Origin: Anodontia alba
Lineage: Eukaryota > Mollusca > Bivalvia > Lucinida > Lucinidae
Assembly: GCA_964016985.1 (NCBI GenBank)
Contig: OZ024830.1
Coordinates: 78,133,852-78,197,851, forward strand
Reading direction: 5' to 3'
DNA: 64,000 nt
Shown here: piece by piece, positions 1 to 13,400 of the stretch
How the letters are laid out: every line of letters starts with the position of its first letter
Numbering within the stretch: the first letter of the stretch is position 1
Notes under the pieces: generated by a model
Told to the model about the DNA's origin: nothing
The model's database searches: none
What the model saw: only the letters and a program-made list of their open reading frames with translations
Made by a program: the position numbers and the translations under genes

Positions 1-661
1 TACGCCGGATTCGGCGTTTCCGAGAACTCTGTCATGGTCTGACAAACTTTGCAAAAGCTTTTGCTTTGGCACTGGCTGGGGCTTTACATGATCCCCTGGT
101 CATTTTCTCTGGGGTTTAATATAACTCTTAGACATTTATTTTACCCAAAAATTATTAATATTTTCTTATTTCTCCACAAAAAACGTATGTTGTGGGTACT
201 CATAGGAATTACCCCATCAGAGTAACCTCATTCTGTACCCCATAATGTACATTTTGTTGGAGATATACCATATTGACCATATATATTTGGATAGGCAGGC
301 CTGAGCAAACAGTGTACATGTAGACCCAGATGAGACACTGCATTATGCAAGGCCTACACTGTTTGCCACTCATCCAGCAGTTTTTAGACACAACATCAGA
401 TTGTTAAATTGTACTTGTTCAAACTTTAGAACAAGTATGGTAAGGAGTTGAGGTGTGGAAATACTTAGGATAAATATGGTAAGAAACATATTTCTCTGAG
501 TACTGTCTATCTAAAGCTATGAATTAAGCCTTAAAATGCCATGCAGAATTGCAGCAGATGCCATTCTTATATACAGTAAAATTCCGCAATTAAGACCACC
601 TTTGGTACTGTCTAAAAGTGGTCTTATTAGCAGGGTGGTCTTAATATTAAATGTAGAACAA

Positions 662-848
662 AGCTTAAGATAAGGTGCTTTTTTCAGCCATAAAGTACTG
701 ATATTTTTCTTATTTCTCCACAAAAAATATGTTGTGGTACTCAATAGAAGCGCCTTAGTGAGGCACTTCTAATGAGTACCGCAACATATTTTTTGTGGAG
801 AAATAAGAAAAACATGAAGCAGATACCTCCTATTATCTGGAGCTATGT
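662..848. repeat. Family A2 hairpin MITE
   Basis: Arms run from TTAAGATAAGGTGCTTTTTT to TTATCTGGAGCTATG and meet at a core AATAGAAGCGCC..AGGCACTTCTAATGAGTAC. The outer arm CTTATTTCTCCACAAAAAAT pairs with its reverse complement. Confidence 0.75.
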
Positions 849-920
849 AGACTACCAAGAAAAGCCCATTTGGGACTGGCAAAATTATTTATACATTGTG
901 TATTATTTACACAATGTATT

Positions 921-1141
921 TTAACCCTTAACCTGCTGAATAAATTAAGATGCCACAACCACTTCTAATTTTCAGCCAGTCAGATATTTTGATCCGAATT
1001 GTTGCTATAAATTCACATACTAAATGGTAAACAGTGCCGATCCAGAAAATATAAACAGCTTCTTCTTCAGAAGCCAACTGATCTGGATCTACACTGTTTG
1101 CATAGGCAGGGTATATTGGGGTTCAGCAGGACTAGGGTTAA
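921..1141. repeat. Family C hairpin MITE
   Basis: Starts TTAACCCTTAACCTGCTGAA, ends CAGCAGGACTAGGGTTAA. The inner arm around GATCTGGATCTACACTGTTT is shared by families C, D and E. Confidence 0.75.
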
Positions 1142-1333
1142 ATGTGAATTTATTTTAAATTCAAGAGAAAATTCACAGGAAACATCAAGCCTTATTTTTG
1201 CTGATTAATGGAAAAAATAAAAAAAAATATCTGTATATAAATGGAATAAATAATAAAAATATACATACATTAAAATGTTGTCAGCTGCAGTTGTGATTGG
1301 CACTTTAAGTGTTAACTACTGTTTACCTTACAG

Positions 1334-1498
1334 AGGATATGAGCAAGACCCTGGCATGGCAGGAAGAAGTCGGTCACAGTGTAGAATGAAGGCAGAGCAA
1401 TTACTACGAGAGGCAATACCACTAGACAAGCAACTCAGTAGTTTAGTGAACAGAAGAATAGGTGGAGAGGACACTATACATATGATAAACCAACTCAG
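1334..1498 (+). CDS. SMG6: SMG6 exon 1 of window
   Basis: The acceptor TTACAG precedes 1334 and the donor CAG/GTAAGG follows 1498. It begins on the third base of a codon and ends two bases into a codon (phase 2). It encodes a charged, probably helical stretch (residues 1-54) containing AEQLLREAIPLDKQLSSLV. It is the least conserved exon; assignment rests on frame continuity with exon 2. The 3' end of this exon is the seed of the minisatellite that follows. A 5' neighbour exon is not visible in 1-1300. Confidence 0.75.
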
Positions 1499-4400
1499 GT
1501 AAGGATATGACACGGTCACCGTAACATGATAAACCAACTTAGGTAAGGACATAACATGATAAACCAACTCAGATAATGATATGATACAAGTGATAAACCA
1601 ATTCAGATAGGGATATGATACATATGATAAACCAACTCAGACATGGATTACAAGTGATAAACCAACTCAATATATGATACATATGATAAACCATCCTGGG
1701 TAAGGATATGTCATGATAAACCAACTTAGGTAAGGACATAACATGATAAACCAACTCAGATAATGATATGATACAAGTGATAAACCAATTTAGGTAGAGA
1801 TATGATACACATGATAAACCAACTCAGATATGGATTACAATTGCTAAACCAACACAGGTATGTATATGATATATTTGATAAACCATCATGGATAAGAATA
1901 TGATACATATGATAAACTAACTCAAGAAAGGATATGAATCAAAGGATAAAACAACTCGGGTAATGATACACCAACTCGCAAAATTATATGATACAAATGA
2001 TAAACCAGTTCAGGGATATGATACATATGATAAACCAACTCAGATATGGATAACAATTGATAAACCAACTCATATATGGATTACAATTGATAAACCAACT
2101 CAGATATGGATTACAATTGATAAACCAACTCAGATATGGATTACAATTGATAAACCAACTCAGATATGGATTACAATTGATAAACCAACTCAGATATGGA
2201 TTACAATTGATAAACCAACTCGGGTAAGGATATGATACATTTGATAAACCATCCCGGTAAGGATATGATATATATGATAATCTAAATCAGGTAAGGATGG
2301 ATAAAACAACAATTTTGTTGTGAAACATTAGTAATTCAAATTCAATAAAGATAAGTAAAAAAAAATCATTTTACGATAGAAATTGCATAGGTCAGACCAA
2401 TCTTTGGCCGTAAATTTAATTTTGCTGTAAATACAGTCGACTTTCGTTATCTCGAACTTCTCGGGACCTGATAAAAATGTTCGAGTTATCAGTAGTTCGA
2501 GACAACCAAATTGTGACGTCATAGGTATGACGACTGTTCGCCTCAACGTGCTTGGAAGGCACATGTATATGGCAATTTAAATAATTTACGCGTACTTCAG
2601 TTTGCATTGTTACTGTTTGTTTTCGGAGATGCAATGGTTTTCTTGAAATAATATCATCAATAAACGTTAATAATAATAAACGTCTCTTGTTGTCTTTTAA
2701 TACTCCTGCAAATTTTGGTTTCCGGGTTATGTTAGCTATACGTTATGAACTGGTTTGGATTAGCTCCCTTCGCATAGACGACTCGATAAAGAGTTGACTG
2801 GTTTCCGCTTTTGCATAAAACGCTTGGCAGCTGTAAGCTAGTTTGGATTGTCTCCCCTGGCATAAACGAACCATCTCAGCGCAGCAAACTGTAGATCCTG
2901 CAGAGAAAGCTCGTTATGAACCGTCTCATCTGGACTTACACTATTTGTACAGGTATCCGTACCAGTCTACAGGGTCGGAAGGGTTAACATCGGTACCCAC
3001 GTGTGATTCGTCTATTTGCGGCCGTGCACAACTCCTGTTAGAAGACTGTGCGACTGTCAAAGACTCGGATCAGCCTGCACGCCCACGAATTTTCCACGCA
3101 TGAGCCTTATCTGGGCTTACCAAAGAGCACCGCCTGACCAAAGAGTAACAAGCGAAGATTCAGACTTAGCTAGCCTGATCAATACAGGCTGATCTGAGTC
3201 AGAACCTGTCGCGCACTGACTTTTCTTGAAGACGCTATATCATTCAGACGGACAGTACTCAGTAGTGAAGAGCATATCTAAACAATAAATTAAAGAAACT
3301 TTGTTGATTAATCTTCCATAACACTATTCTGGGCCGCTTTTTATCTTACAAATCAATGACACGAGACGGTGTTGAGCGCCGCGTGTCAAACCCGACTCGA
3401 CACGCATGTGATTTCATAATTACGGATTTTAGACATTGTTTGTGTTGTTTGTAATTACCTGGACAAAGGGGAAAATTAAAATTTGATTTATTTATCAATG
3501 GCCTATTATAATTTTCATTAACTGAAAGACCGGCGGCGCCGCATCTTACATTATTTTTCCTTCGTCATGGTCCGAGTTCGAGATACGCGGTAGTAAAAAC
3601 TGTGAAAAATATATTCAGGGACTGAAAATGATGGACGAGATAGCCGAAGTGTCGACATAAAAGTAGTTCGACATACGCGAAGCTGAAATACAATAAATAC
3701 ATAGGGAAAATAATCGGGACTTAGAAATCAGTTCGACATAAGTGATAGGATCGAGATAAGAGGGGTCGAGATAACGAGAGTCAACTGTATATGAGAACAA
3801 AATATAGAAACAGAAAAGACATGGTTTTTGATAAGATATGGTCAATCAGAACAAGATATTTTACATTTAAAATAAAATGCCAAGCAAAAAATGTCTTTCA
3901 TAGGGATGTTGAAAGGACAGTAGGTTGAATATGGTACTTCTGTTTCTAGGCGAGAACTTCAGGTACGGTTAGAGCAGCTAATACTTCTAGATCCTGATCT
4001 GGCGAACAAACAAAATGCCGAACAGATGTTGTGGAAGTCTGTTTTCTACCATATGGTTGAGATGATCAGGAAACAGAAAGATGGTGATAGAGATGAAGAA
4101 GCTAAACTCAGGCTCGTCAAAATACTTGAGGAGGTAAGTTCCCCCACCCCACCCCCTACAAGCCATTAGATCAGCTTGGCTACATAGCTTTCATGGAGAC
4201 TGATCATGAAACAATTTCTACAGTCATTTGACTGATTCAAGAAAAGCAGTTTGCCAGTTAATGGCAAAATATGTTCACAAATTACTGGTTAACCGCACAG
4301 AGGACTAAGCTTGCCCAAAAAAAGGGTGTGTAGGTTAACTGACCGGCTTGACATGACCTTAACAGTGTTGACTGAGTCATAAAACTCCAACTCAAAATTC

Positions 4401-7400
4401 AAAGCAAAAAAAAAAAAAAAATAACAAAAAGTTTTGCTTTATAAGAAAATGATTGCATAGTAAAGGGTTCCAGAATTTTTGCCTCTTTCTTGGGTATTTT
4501 TAGCTCACCAAAGCTGAAGGATGCGAGGTAGCTTATAGGATAGGCAGTCATCGGTGTCAGTGTTGACGTTGTCGTCAACATTTTCAAACATCTCCTGTGA
4601 GCCCGCTGGGCCAATTGAAACCAAATTACACGTGGAGCCTCCATGGGGTGGGGGAACAAAAGTTTGTTCATAATGTCTGGTTTATATGTTTTGATGCCAG
4701 AATTAGTCAAAATGAATACAGTCAACCCTCTTTATACCGACACTCGATACGATGACAAAATTTGTTATAATGACAATTTGAATGTCAAGTAAGCTTCACT
4801 CAAGAGGTGACAGTTAATGAGAAATTATGCAAGAATATTGCATTAAAACTTCAAGCAACATACATTTGTATATTTGTTAGAATCACCTCACTGAGGTGAT
4901 TCTGTTAGAATCACCTCAGTGAGGTGATTCTAACAAATATAAAAAAAAAATATGTTCTTTGAGGAAATAAGAATAAAACAAGGTCTTTCTTACATATCAT
5001 TTTGTCCATTAAGGATTATTTACAACAGCAAATTCATTTAAATAGCAATCTCTTTGGAAACAAATGCTGTTTTTGTAACGAGGGTTCACTGTACTTCAGG
5101 CAGTTCTGCAGTAGACCTGGGCAAAATTTTTAGTCTTGAATGGATGCTTTGAAAATGAGACCAGAAAATCATCTGGAGCTGCCTTTTTTTTTTTATACCA
5201 GTCGAGACCTTGTAAACAATAGTCAGTCATTGTAAACAATATGGAGTTAGTCATTGTAAACAATATGGAGGCAGACACGGAGAATTCTTACATGTCACAT
5301 AATCATAGGTCTTGATAAGATGCTTTTTCAATCCAAAAGTACAGTCAAACCTCAATAATTTGAAGTGCAACGGACTGCAGGAATTTCTTCTGCAAATTAT
5401 CTTTAGTTCGAATTTCCGAAATCGGTAGTTTTCGGATATGTTCAGATTTTTTTTTATTCAATATCGTTGAAGTAATGGGAACATCTACCTAAGCATTAAA
5501 GATAATAGTTGCTTGAAGGTTGAGCTAATAATCTTTTACGCTTGACAGGCCTACGTAAGGAACCAGAAAATAAAAAAAGAAAACATGAACTTACAGTTTT
5601 ATTTACAGCCGTTTACAATAACGAAAATGAAGGTTAAATGTTAAGTAACGAACCAATTTACTGACGAAATATTTAACCTTGCAAAACCGGTGCAGAAAAG
5701 TCAAACGTTGACAGCTAGCGAAGTTTTGTATCCATCTGCAAAAACCTGGCTGATACAGATCTGAAAGGGCTAACTCCACGTTTCTAGCCAACTTTGTTTT
5801 GCCTTTTTGCCCCTACTTTCACTTTAAAAAACGTCCATGAACATTCAGGAAATTTGTCTCAGAATTGTTATTTTTGCTGTAACCGTACTATTACACATGA
5901 TTAGTATTTACACGTTACATGAATCACTGATCTTTAAAATCATTAAAGTTCATTAATGACCCATACTTAAAAAAACATCAAATAAGACATCATTGCTAAC
6001 GATCTCAAATAAAAACACCCTTTATTCAATCAAGGATCATCACTCAAAAGTGTGACCGTTAATCTGGTGTCAATTACCTGTAGCGAATAAACCTGTGAAG
6101 TCACTCGTGTGTGTAACAATCGAACTCTCTGCACAAAGAAATCATGATCGTCGTGCGTGACCTTGATTGGCAGTTTGGAATTTCGAATTTGGCAGGGGAT
6201 TAAAAAGGAATTTCTTTGGTTGGGTCCGACGAATCTGTTCGGAATATTCACCGTTAATCCGGTGTCAATTACAGGTAGCCAATAAACCCGTGAAGTCACT
6301 CGGGAGTGTAACAATCGAACTCGCCGCACAAAGAGATCATGATCATCATGCGTGATGTTGATTGGCAGTTTGGAATTTCGAACTTAGCAGGGGATTTTAA
6401 TATGAATTTCTTGGATTGGGACCGACGAATCTGTTTGAAAAATTGATTTTTTTTAAAAATTGAAATTCGAAATATCGGTGATATTATTGCAATAAATTAT
6501 AGTGAAAAAAATCTGGACAATCAGTCGTCTTCTAAAAATCCGGTAGTTTTGAAAAATTGGCGTTCGAATTACCGAGATTCCACTGTATTGATATTTTTCT
6601 TATTTATCCATGAAAACATATGACTCATTAGAAGCGCCTGAGAATTTGGACTTTTCATAGGGAGTGCTGTCAGGCAAGTACCTAGTGTTAACCCTTTGAG
6701 TTGGAATCAGCATCCAATGGCATTTCACGTGCAATATGCCAGAACTGACATTTATAAGTACAGTTTCTTCCCAGACACTATTAGGGACTGGAATGCACTC
6801 CCTGCATGCTGAAAGTTCTGAGGACTGTTGCTAGATTCATATCACTTATGACATCACTTATGAGATCTGAAAATTTTGCAATCATTTGCCCTGGTGAATA
6901 AATGTCTTTTGATGTGTCACAAGTAAAATATTCTTATTCTGGTTCTGAAAGAATGTGCACAAGAACTGGTTAACTGCTTAAGAGGACTGAGTCTGCCCAG
7001 GAAAAATGTGGTTAGATAAACTGTTTGACATGTGACTTGGCCTCAAAACCTTCTCAGAACAAAAGAGAGAGCCTTTACTTCCAATGATAGCTCTTGTTTT
7101 ATTATGTCTCCCCCCTTTAGAGTTGGGAGACATATTGTTTTTCTCTCGGGCGTCTGTCTGTCACACTCATGTCGGCTCCATAACTTGAAAACTGTTCAAA
7201 CTGTCTTCACAAAACTTCATATAAATATCAATCAACATTAGACGACATGCAGAGTGCAAGAACCATCACTCTTGCATTTATACTTTTTGAGTTATTTCCC
7301 TTGGACTCTGTCACAAAATTGTGTCCGCTCTGTAACTTGAAAACCCTTCAAGCTATCTTCACGAACATATAAATATCAATCAACATTTGACGATATGCAG

Positions 7401-10400
7401 AATGCAAGAACCATAACTCTTTCTTTTATACTTTTGAGTTATTTCCCTTGGACTCTGTCACAAATTCGTGTCCACTCTATAATTTGAAATCGCTTCAAGC
7501 TGTCTTCACGAAACTTCAATAAATATCAGTCAACATTAGACAACGTGCAGAGCCAAGAACCATAACTCTTGCATTTATACTTTTTGAGTTATTTCCCTTG
7601 GACTCTGTCACAAAATAGTGTCCGGTCTATAACTTGAAAACCATTCAAGCTATCTTCAAGAAACTTCATCAGCATTAGATGACATTCAGAGCGCAAGAAC
7701 CCTAACTCTTGCATTTATACTTTTTGAGTTATTTCCCTTTGACCTTTGTCAGTCACAAAATTGTCACCGCTCTGTAACTTGAAACCTGTTCAAGATCTCT
7801 TCAAGGGCAGAGTGCAAGAACCATAACTCTTGCATTTATACTTTTTGAGTTATTTCCCTTGGACTCTGTCACAAAATCTTGTTCGCTCTAAAATGTGAAA
7901 ACCGTTCAATCTATCTTCACGAAACTTCATTTAAATATCAATCAACATTAGATGACGTGCAGAGCGCAAGATCCTTAACTCTTCCGTTTATACTTTTTTA
8001 GTTATTTCCCTTGGACTCTGTCACAAAATCGTATCCATTCTATAACTTGAAAAAGCATTCAAGCTATCTCCACGAAACTTCATATAAACACATGCAGAGT
8101 GCAAGAACCATAACTCTTGCATTTATACTTTTTGAGTTATTTTCCTTGGACTTTGTCACAAAATTGTGTCCACTCTATAACTAGAAAATCATTCCAGCTA
8201 TCTTAAGGAAACTTCATATAAATATCAATCAACATTAGACGATGTGCAGAGCGCAAGAAACATAACACTTGCATTTATACTTTTTGAGTTATTTCTCTTT
8301 GACCTTTGTCCATCACAAAATCGTGTCCGCTCTGTAAATTGAAACCTGTTCAAGATGTCTTCAAGAAACTTCATTTAAATATCAGTCAGCATTACATGAC
8401 GTGCAGAGCGCAAGAAACATAACTTGCATTTATACTTTTTGAATTATTTCCTTTGGAACTTTGTAAAAAACATGTCCACACTATAACTTGAAAACCATTC
8501 AAGATATCTTCACGAAACTTGATATGAATATTAATCAACGTAGACGACGTGCAAAGCGCAAGAAGCATAACTCTTGCCTTTATACATTTCTGAGTTATTT
8601 CCCTTGGAATCTCATTAGTTAATATAAATGTTCGCTGAATGTTCAATACAATATAACACAAAAAGGGGGGAGACATCGTGTTTTTGTGGAAAAACAAATT
8701 CTAGTTTTTTGTTTATTCAGGGTACGGAATTCTATGAAGCACTCTTACAGAAATTACAAGCTACATATCGCTTCAAATTGGAAGATTTTCTCAACACAAA
8801 CATGTTACCGCCGGACAATATCAGTCGAACAGTGAAACTAGCATTGTTGAGTGTCCAGAGAACAATGATCTGTCTTGGAGATATAGCCAGGTACAAGGAG
8901 CAGAATCATGATGTTGGGAAAGTGAACTACGCAAAGGCTAGGAGGTACGATGCAATATATACACATAGCTCCTGATCGGACACTTTTTTTTTTCTGCCAA
9001 AAATTATACATTATATACATATTGATATTTTTTCTTATTTCTGTATGAAAACATGTCGTGTGTACTCATTAGAAGTGCCTTGTTGAGGCACTTCTAATGT
9101 GTACCCACAATATATTTTTTCATAGAAAGTACTGTCATTCTTTCCCTTCCGCTGATTCAAGAAGGACAGTTGTCAGTTTCTCGCAAAAGAATGTACACAA
9201 CACTGGTTAACGACTTAGAGGACTTAACCTGCCCAGTAAAAAGTGTGGTTAAGTAAACTGACCACACTCGACATAACTAATGGGTTGACTGGGCCATAAA
9301 ACCTCAGCACAAACACAGTGTGAGAAAACTTACCTTCTGACATGTGCAAAAGGAAGACTCAAATCCAAGGTTGGCAAAAAGCCGGTCAGTATGAGTATTG
9401 ACCGGGCCGGTGGTTAAAACCGGTTTTAACAGGTCATTACTGGTCGATTGGTGGTCAGTTGGGTCGATTAAATCACTGGCGTATATGCCTCTGTCCTGTT
9501 GATAAACTGGTCTTAAAAGCATTCCCTTCTGCATTATGTACATAAGGTTAGACTATATTTTCATCACTGAACAAGACAAATAGTTTTTATTAATACATGT
9601 AACTAATTCTTAAGGTCCTTTTTTTTTTTAATCATAAGTCAAAAGGCATAATTACTAGTCAACTGAAGAGGTTGATTGGATTGACTCACTGAATTATAGA
9701 CAGGTCTGTTCTTTTCAACCAAACAATCTTTATTATTATATTATCCTTTAAAGGTTAGATTAATTGTTCATATTTTGATTTACAGGAATATAAATAAGCT
9801 GATTTTATCATGGACTTTAAAGGATTTATGAAAGGTCCTATTTTGTTTGACAGAAAAATGATTTTGTACCAGATTGTACCACACAAGGTTACATCAAAAA
9901 GCAGCTAACATATAATTTTGACGTTATAGCAGAAAATTGTCACATAATGTAAACATGTGAAATACACCTGTGATTAATCTTTAGGCCTGTGAAGTAGTAC
10001 ATCAGTAAAAGGCTGTAATTAATTAACCAAACAATGTCTGAAGATTCACTAATGTCTGTAAGTATATTTAAGTATCTGCAGCACCTGTAAATTGCTGTCA
10101 AAACAGATTAAAAGGTGTAAAAGCTGCCCCATGCCACTGCAGTGGGTGTGACATAGATCTAATTGCCAAAGTGATCAATCACATGTCCCTGATATTATAC
10201 CTGTATTATACACTGAACCAGGCTTTATTCCTAATGTGTGAAATTTTGAGTTATCTGCAATCTAGATAGTGTCTTGTCTTATCATCAAGCTATTACTGAA
10301 GGTGTCAAAAATGAAACCTTAAGACCCAATTTGGAACTTCTTCACTATTTTGGAAGATAACAAAAAAACCAGTGCAAGGTGCAAAGACTGTAATATTAAG

Positions 10401-13400
10401 TTAGTGCTAAGGTCTTAAAACTGAAGACTTGTAGACAAACATGCATAGGGCTAAAAAAGCCAGAAAGTATTGCCAAGCAGCCACTTGAAGAAATAACATC
10501 TGAACCTTAAACTCTATCGAATGATCAGCCTCTAGCAAAGAGACCAAAACTTCAGAAGACTAGTTTCAGTAGGTTTGTTGTTTCAACAGAGTGTAGTATG
10601 TGGAAGCAGTTAGATGAACAAATTACTAGACTGTTCTATGCCTGTATTCTGCCATAATCAATCAACCAACTGACCACCATAATGTCCAGTTGACCACTAA
10701 AAATATTCAGTCAACCACTCAATATTTCAATCGACCAGTATTGACTACTATGGGAGTATTGACCGGGGCGGTTTTAACCGGTTAAAACCGCCCTGGTTTT
10801 GACCGCCCAACCTTGCTATCTGCTCATGCATCCATGCAGTCTGATCAGAATCTTCATTGTCAGTATGGTGGAACTTTGCATCCTTGACTATCCAGAATGC
10901 ATCCAGTGGAGATTCAGATCAGACTGCAGGAATATAAAAATTAAAAAAAAATTACTATACAAATAGCATGGGTCAGATCAGTTTTTGGCCATAAGTTGTA
11001 TTATAGGGTAAATATTTCAGAAGAAAGCACAAAACACAGTAGACAAATGAGCCAGCGCATGGCAAAACCTGCAATAAGGTATGTGTGACCAGGAAAAAAT
11101 CAGATCAGCCTGTGCATTTGCGCATTCTGATCAGAGTCTTTGCAGATTGCATTTGCTATATACAGCCTCCAGGCTACCCAAAGAGGGATAAATGAGACTG
11201 TTGCCATACTGGATGGATGTACAGGCTGATATGAGTCATTGCTGGTCACACAGGTCTTAGTGTAGGTTTTGTCATGCACTGGCTCAAATGGTTTTTATAA
11301 GATATGGTCAATCAGAACAAACTTTTATATTTCAAAAAGCATTCCGAACATTCCAAGTGATGTTAAAAGGTCTGTAGTTGCACAGATTTTTATACACAGT
11401 CTGCTTAATATAAAAATTAATCATAGTGAAATAGTGCATTTCAGAAATAAATCCCATTCATGATAATTTAGTGCTGCATTGTCATCTGACAGTTCTTGTG
11501 ATACCCCATCTCTTATCCCCTTGAAAGAAGCTAATACGGTAAATGTCATAAAATTTCGTACACCAAAGTGTCTGACAGAATGGCATATGCAAAGCAGGTC
11601 TGAATGTGGTCTACACTGTTTGCCATTCCACTAAACTTTTTCTTTTTTGAATAAATGTATAAAAAGCAAAATTTAGGCCAAAAAGTATGGATTAAAGTGT
11701 TAGAAATTTTAGGACATTTACCGTAAGCTGAATGTCTGTCTGGTATCAAATAAGTTGATTTTTCTTGTTAAATCAGTATTTTTATCCTTTATCTATGAAA
11801 ATTAAAATACCTTTATCCATGAAAGTTTTGTATCTTCTGTTCTAGCTGGAAATGTTTTCTGTTTTTTCAGTTGGTACACTAAAGCTCAGCAGATAGCACC
11901 GAAGAACGGCAGACCTTATAACCAACTGGCAATATTGGCTGTTTATACGGTAAGGACAGAATTATTAGACTTAAATGCATGAAACTGTGATTCAATCCTT
12001 AAAGTGTTCATCACAGCTGCAGCAGATGACATTTTAATTTTTTTTTAATTTTTCAAAGAAAATGTTGACATTTCACATGAATTGTCTGCTAAGCATGAAA
12101 TATCAGTACTTTATTTTCTCTGAAAAAAAAAAATAGAATGTCATCTGCTACAAAATTTGCTCGATGCTTAAGGGTTAATCCATAAATTCATGAGCTTTCT
12201 GTCTTTGGTCGGTTTGTTTATCCTTGTAAGTGAAACCATTTCTAGACCTTGAAGAACCATTCAAAACTGTTGTAGACGATATTCTCGAATAATTGTCTTT
12301 ATTTGTCAGCAAAAAAATCAAACTGGAAAATATGTGTGAATTGTCTGCCTAGCAGACATCTCACAAAATATTGTCTTATTTTCCTGTGAAAAAATGAAAC
12401 AAAAATTGATATTTTAGAATGACATCTGCTGCTGCTGTGACTTGGGCTTTGAGGGTTAAATCACCAGACAACTTTTTATAATTATTTTCCTGAAAGTATG
12501 GCAATATGTTAGTTGAATTGTCTCCAATGAGACTAATGAATAAAAATCAAGCTCAGATTTAAGAAAAAAAAAATGTCTGGTTATTTTGTATATTTTATGG
12601 ATGCCCATTTGGGCATTTAAGATGAACAGGTACACTTTTAGGACTGTCAGGTTTGTTTTTGTCTCCCATGGGAGCTGATCCTTTCCTTTTAGAGCAGACG
12701 TTTTTCAGAAAGTGCTTTGAAATGTCCTCTGCTGCTGTAAAAAAGCAAAAGGAAGTCACAAAAATAGTCTCCCTTGAAAAAAAAAAATGGAGAAAATTCC
12801 TCCAAGTGTATCAAATCTCCTTAAAATTCCATGCCCAATATTTCAGTCATTTCGAAATGATGAGGAGATAACTTGAGAAAAAGCTCTTTGCGGTGGCACA
12901 TAGTACATTAGTGAGAAGTCTTCAGCTTTAGTAGGGATTTTAACCCGTGACTTCTCTGAAAGGCAGCAAATTTCCTGTTGAAATACTGGAGGTAAGATAA
13001 TGAGCTCGAAAAACACCAAGTCAAATACTGATAGCAATGCAACTTGCCTAGACACATCGGGGCTCTAAGGAGATACGTATTCTATAATATCTGCTGGTTC
13101 TGTAAGCAGACAGCTTAGTCTTTGATTACACTGATAGGATTTCTTGGGTGTGCAATAACCCTCAAGAACATTTCGCCATGAAAGCATTTCAGAATTGCCT
13201 CAATGAGGAGATTCATATTTACATCTTTTTTTTTTTGTGAGGAAACAAGAAAAATATTTATGTGGATACATGCATATTGATCTGAGATTTTACAGTTTGT
13301 TTAGGGGATAATATTGGACAATGTGTGGTACATCTATTTTTAGAAACACAAACTTGATGCAGTCTACTACTACATGAGAAGTCTCGCAGCCAGTAATCCA

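Larger units (their letters stand above)
1..1300. other. Intron or flank upstream of exon 1, repeats only
   Basis: No exon recognised. Contents: a family D hairpin copy (core 306-368), a transposon-end-like segment from about 575 (TA then CAGTAAAATTCCGCAAT), a family A2 hairpin (662-848) and a family C hairpin (921-1141). The remainder is AT-rich and unassigned. Confidence 0.5.

Noticed and set aside
1963..2235. Open frame through the 30 bp repeats, and CRISPR-like regularity
   Set aside because: The 30 bp unit is divisible by three and stop-free by chance. Units are directly adjacent without unique spacers, so it is a minisatellite, neither a gene nor a CRISPR array.
4399..4725. Minus-strand frame of 108 codons
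   Set aside because: Low-complexity start, overlaps a SINE tail and a transposon end; no family resemblance.
8392..8697. Minus-strand frame of 101 codons
   Set aside because: Lies wholly in the tandem array before exon 3.
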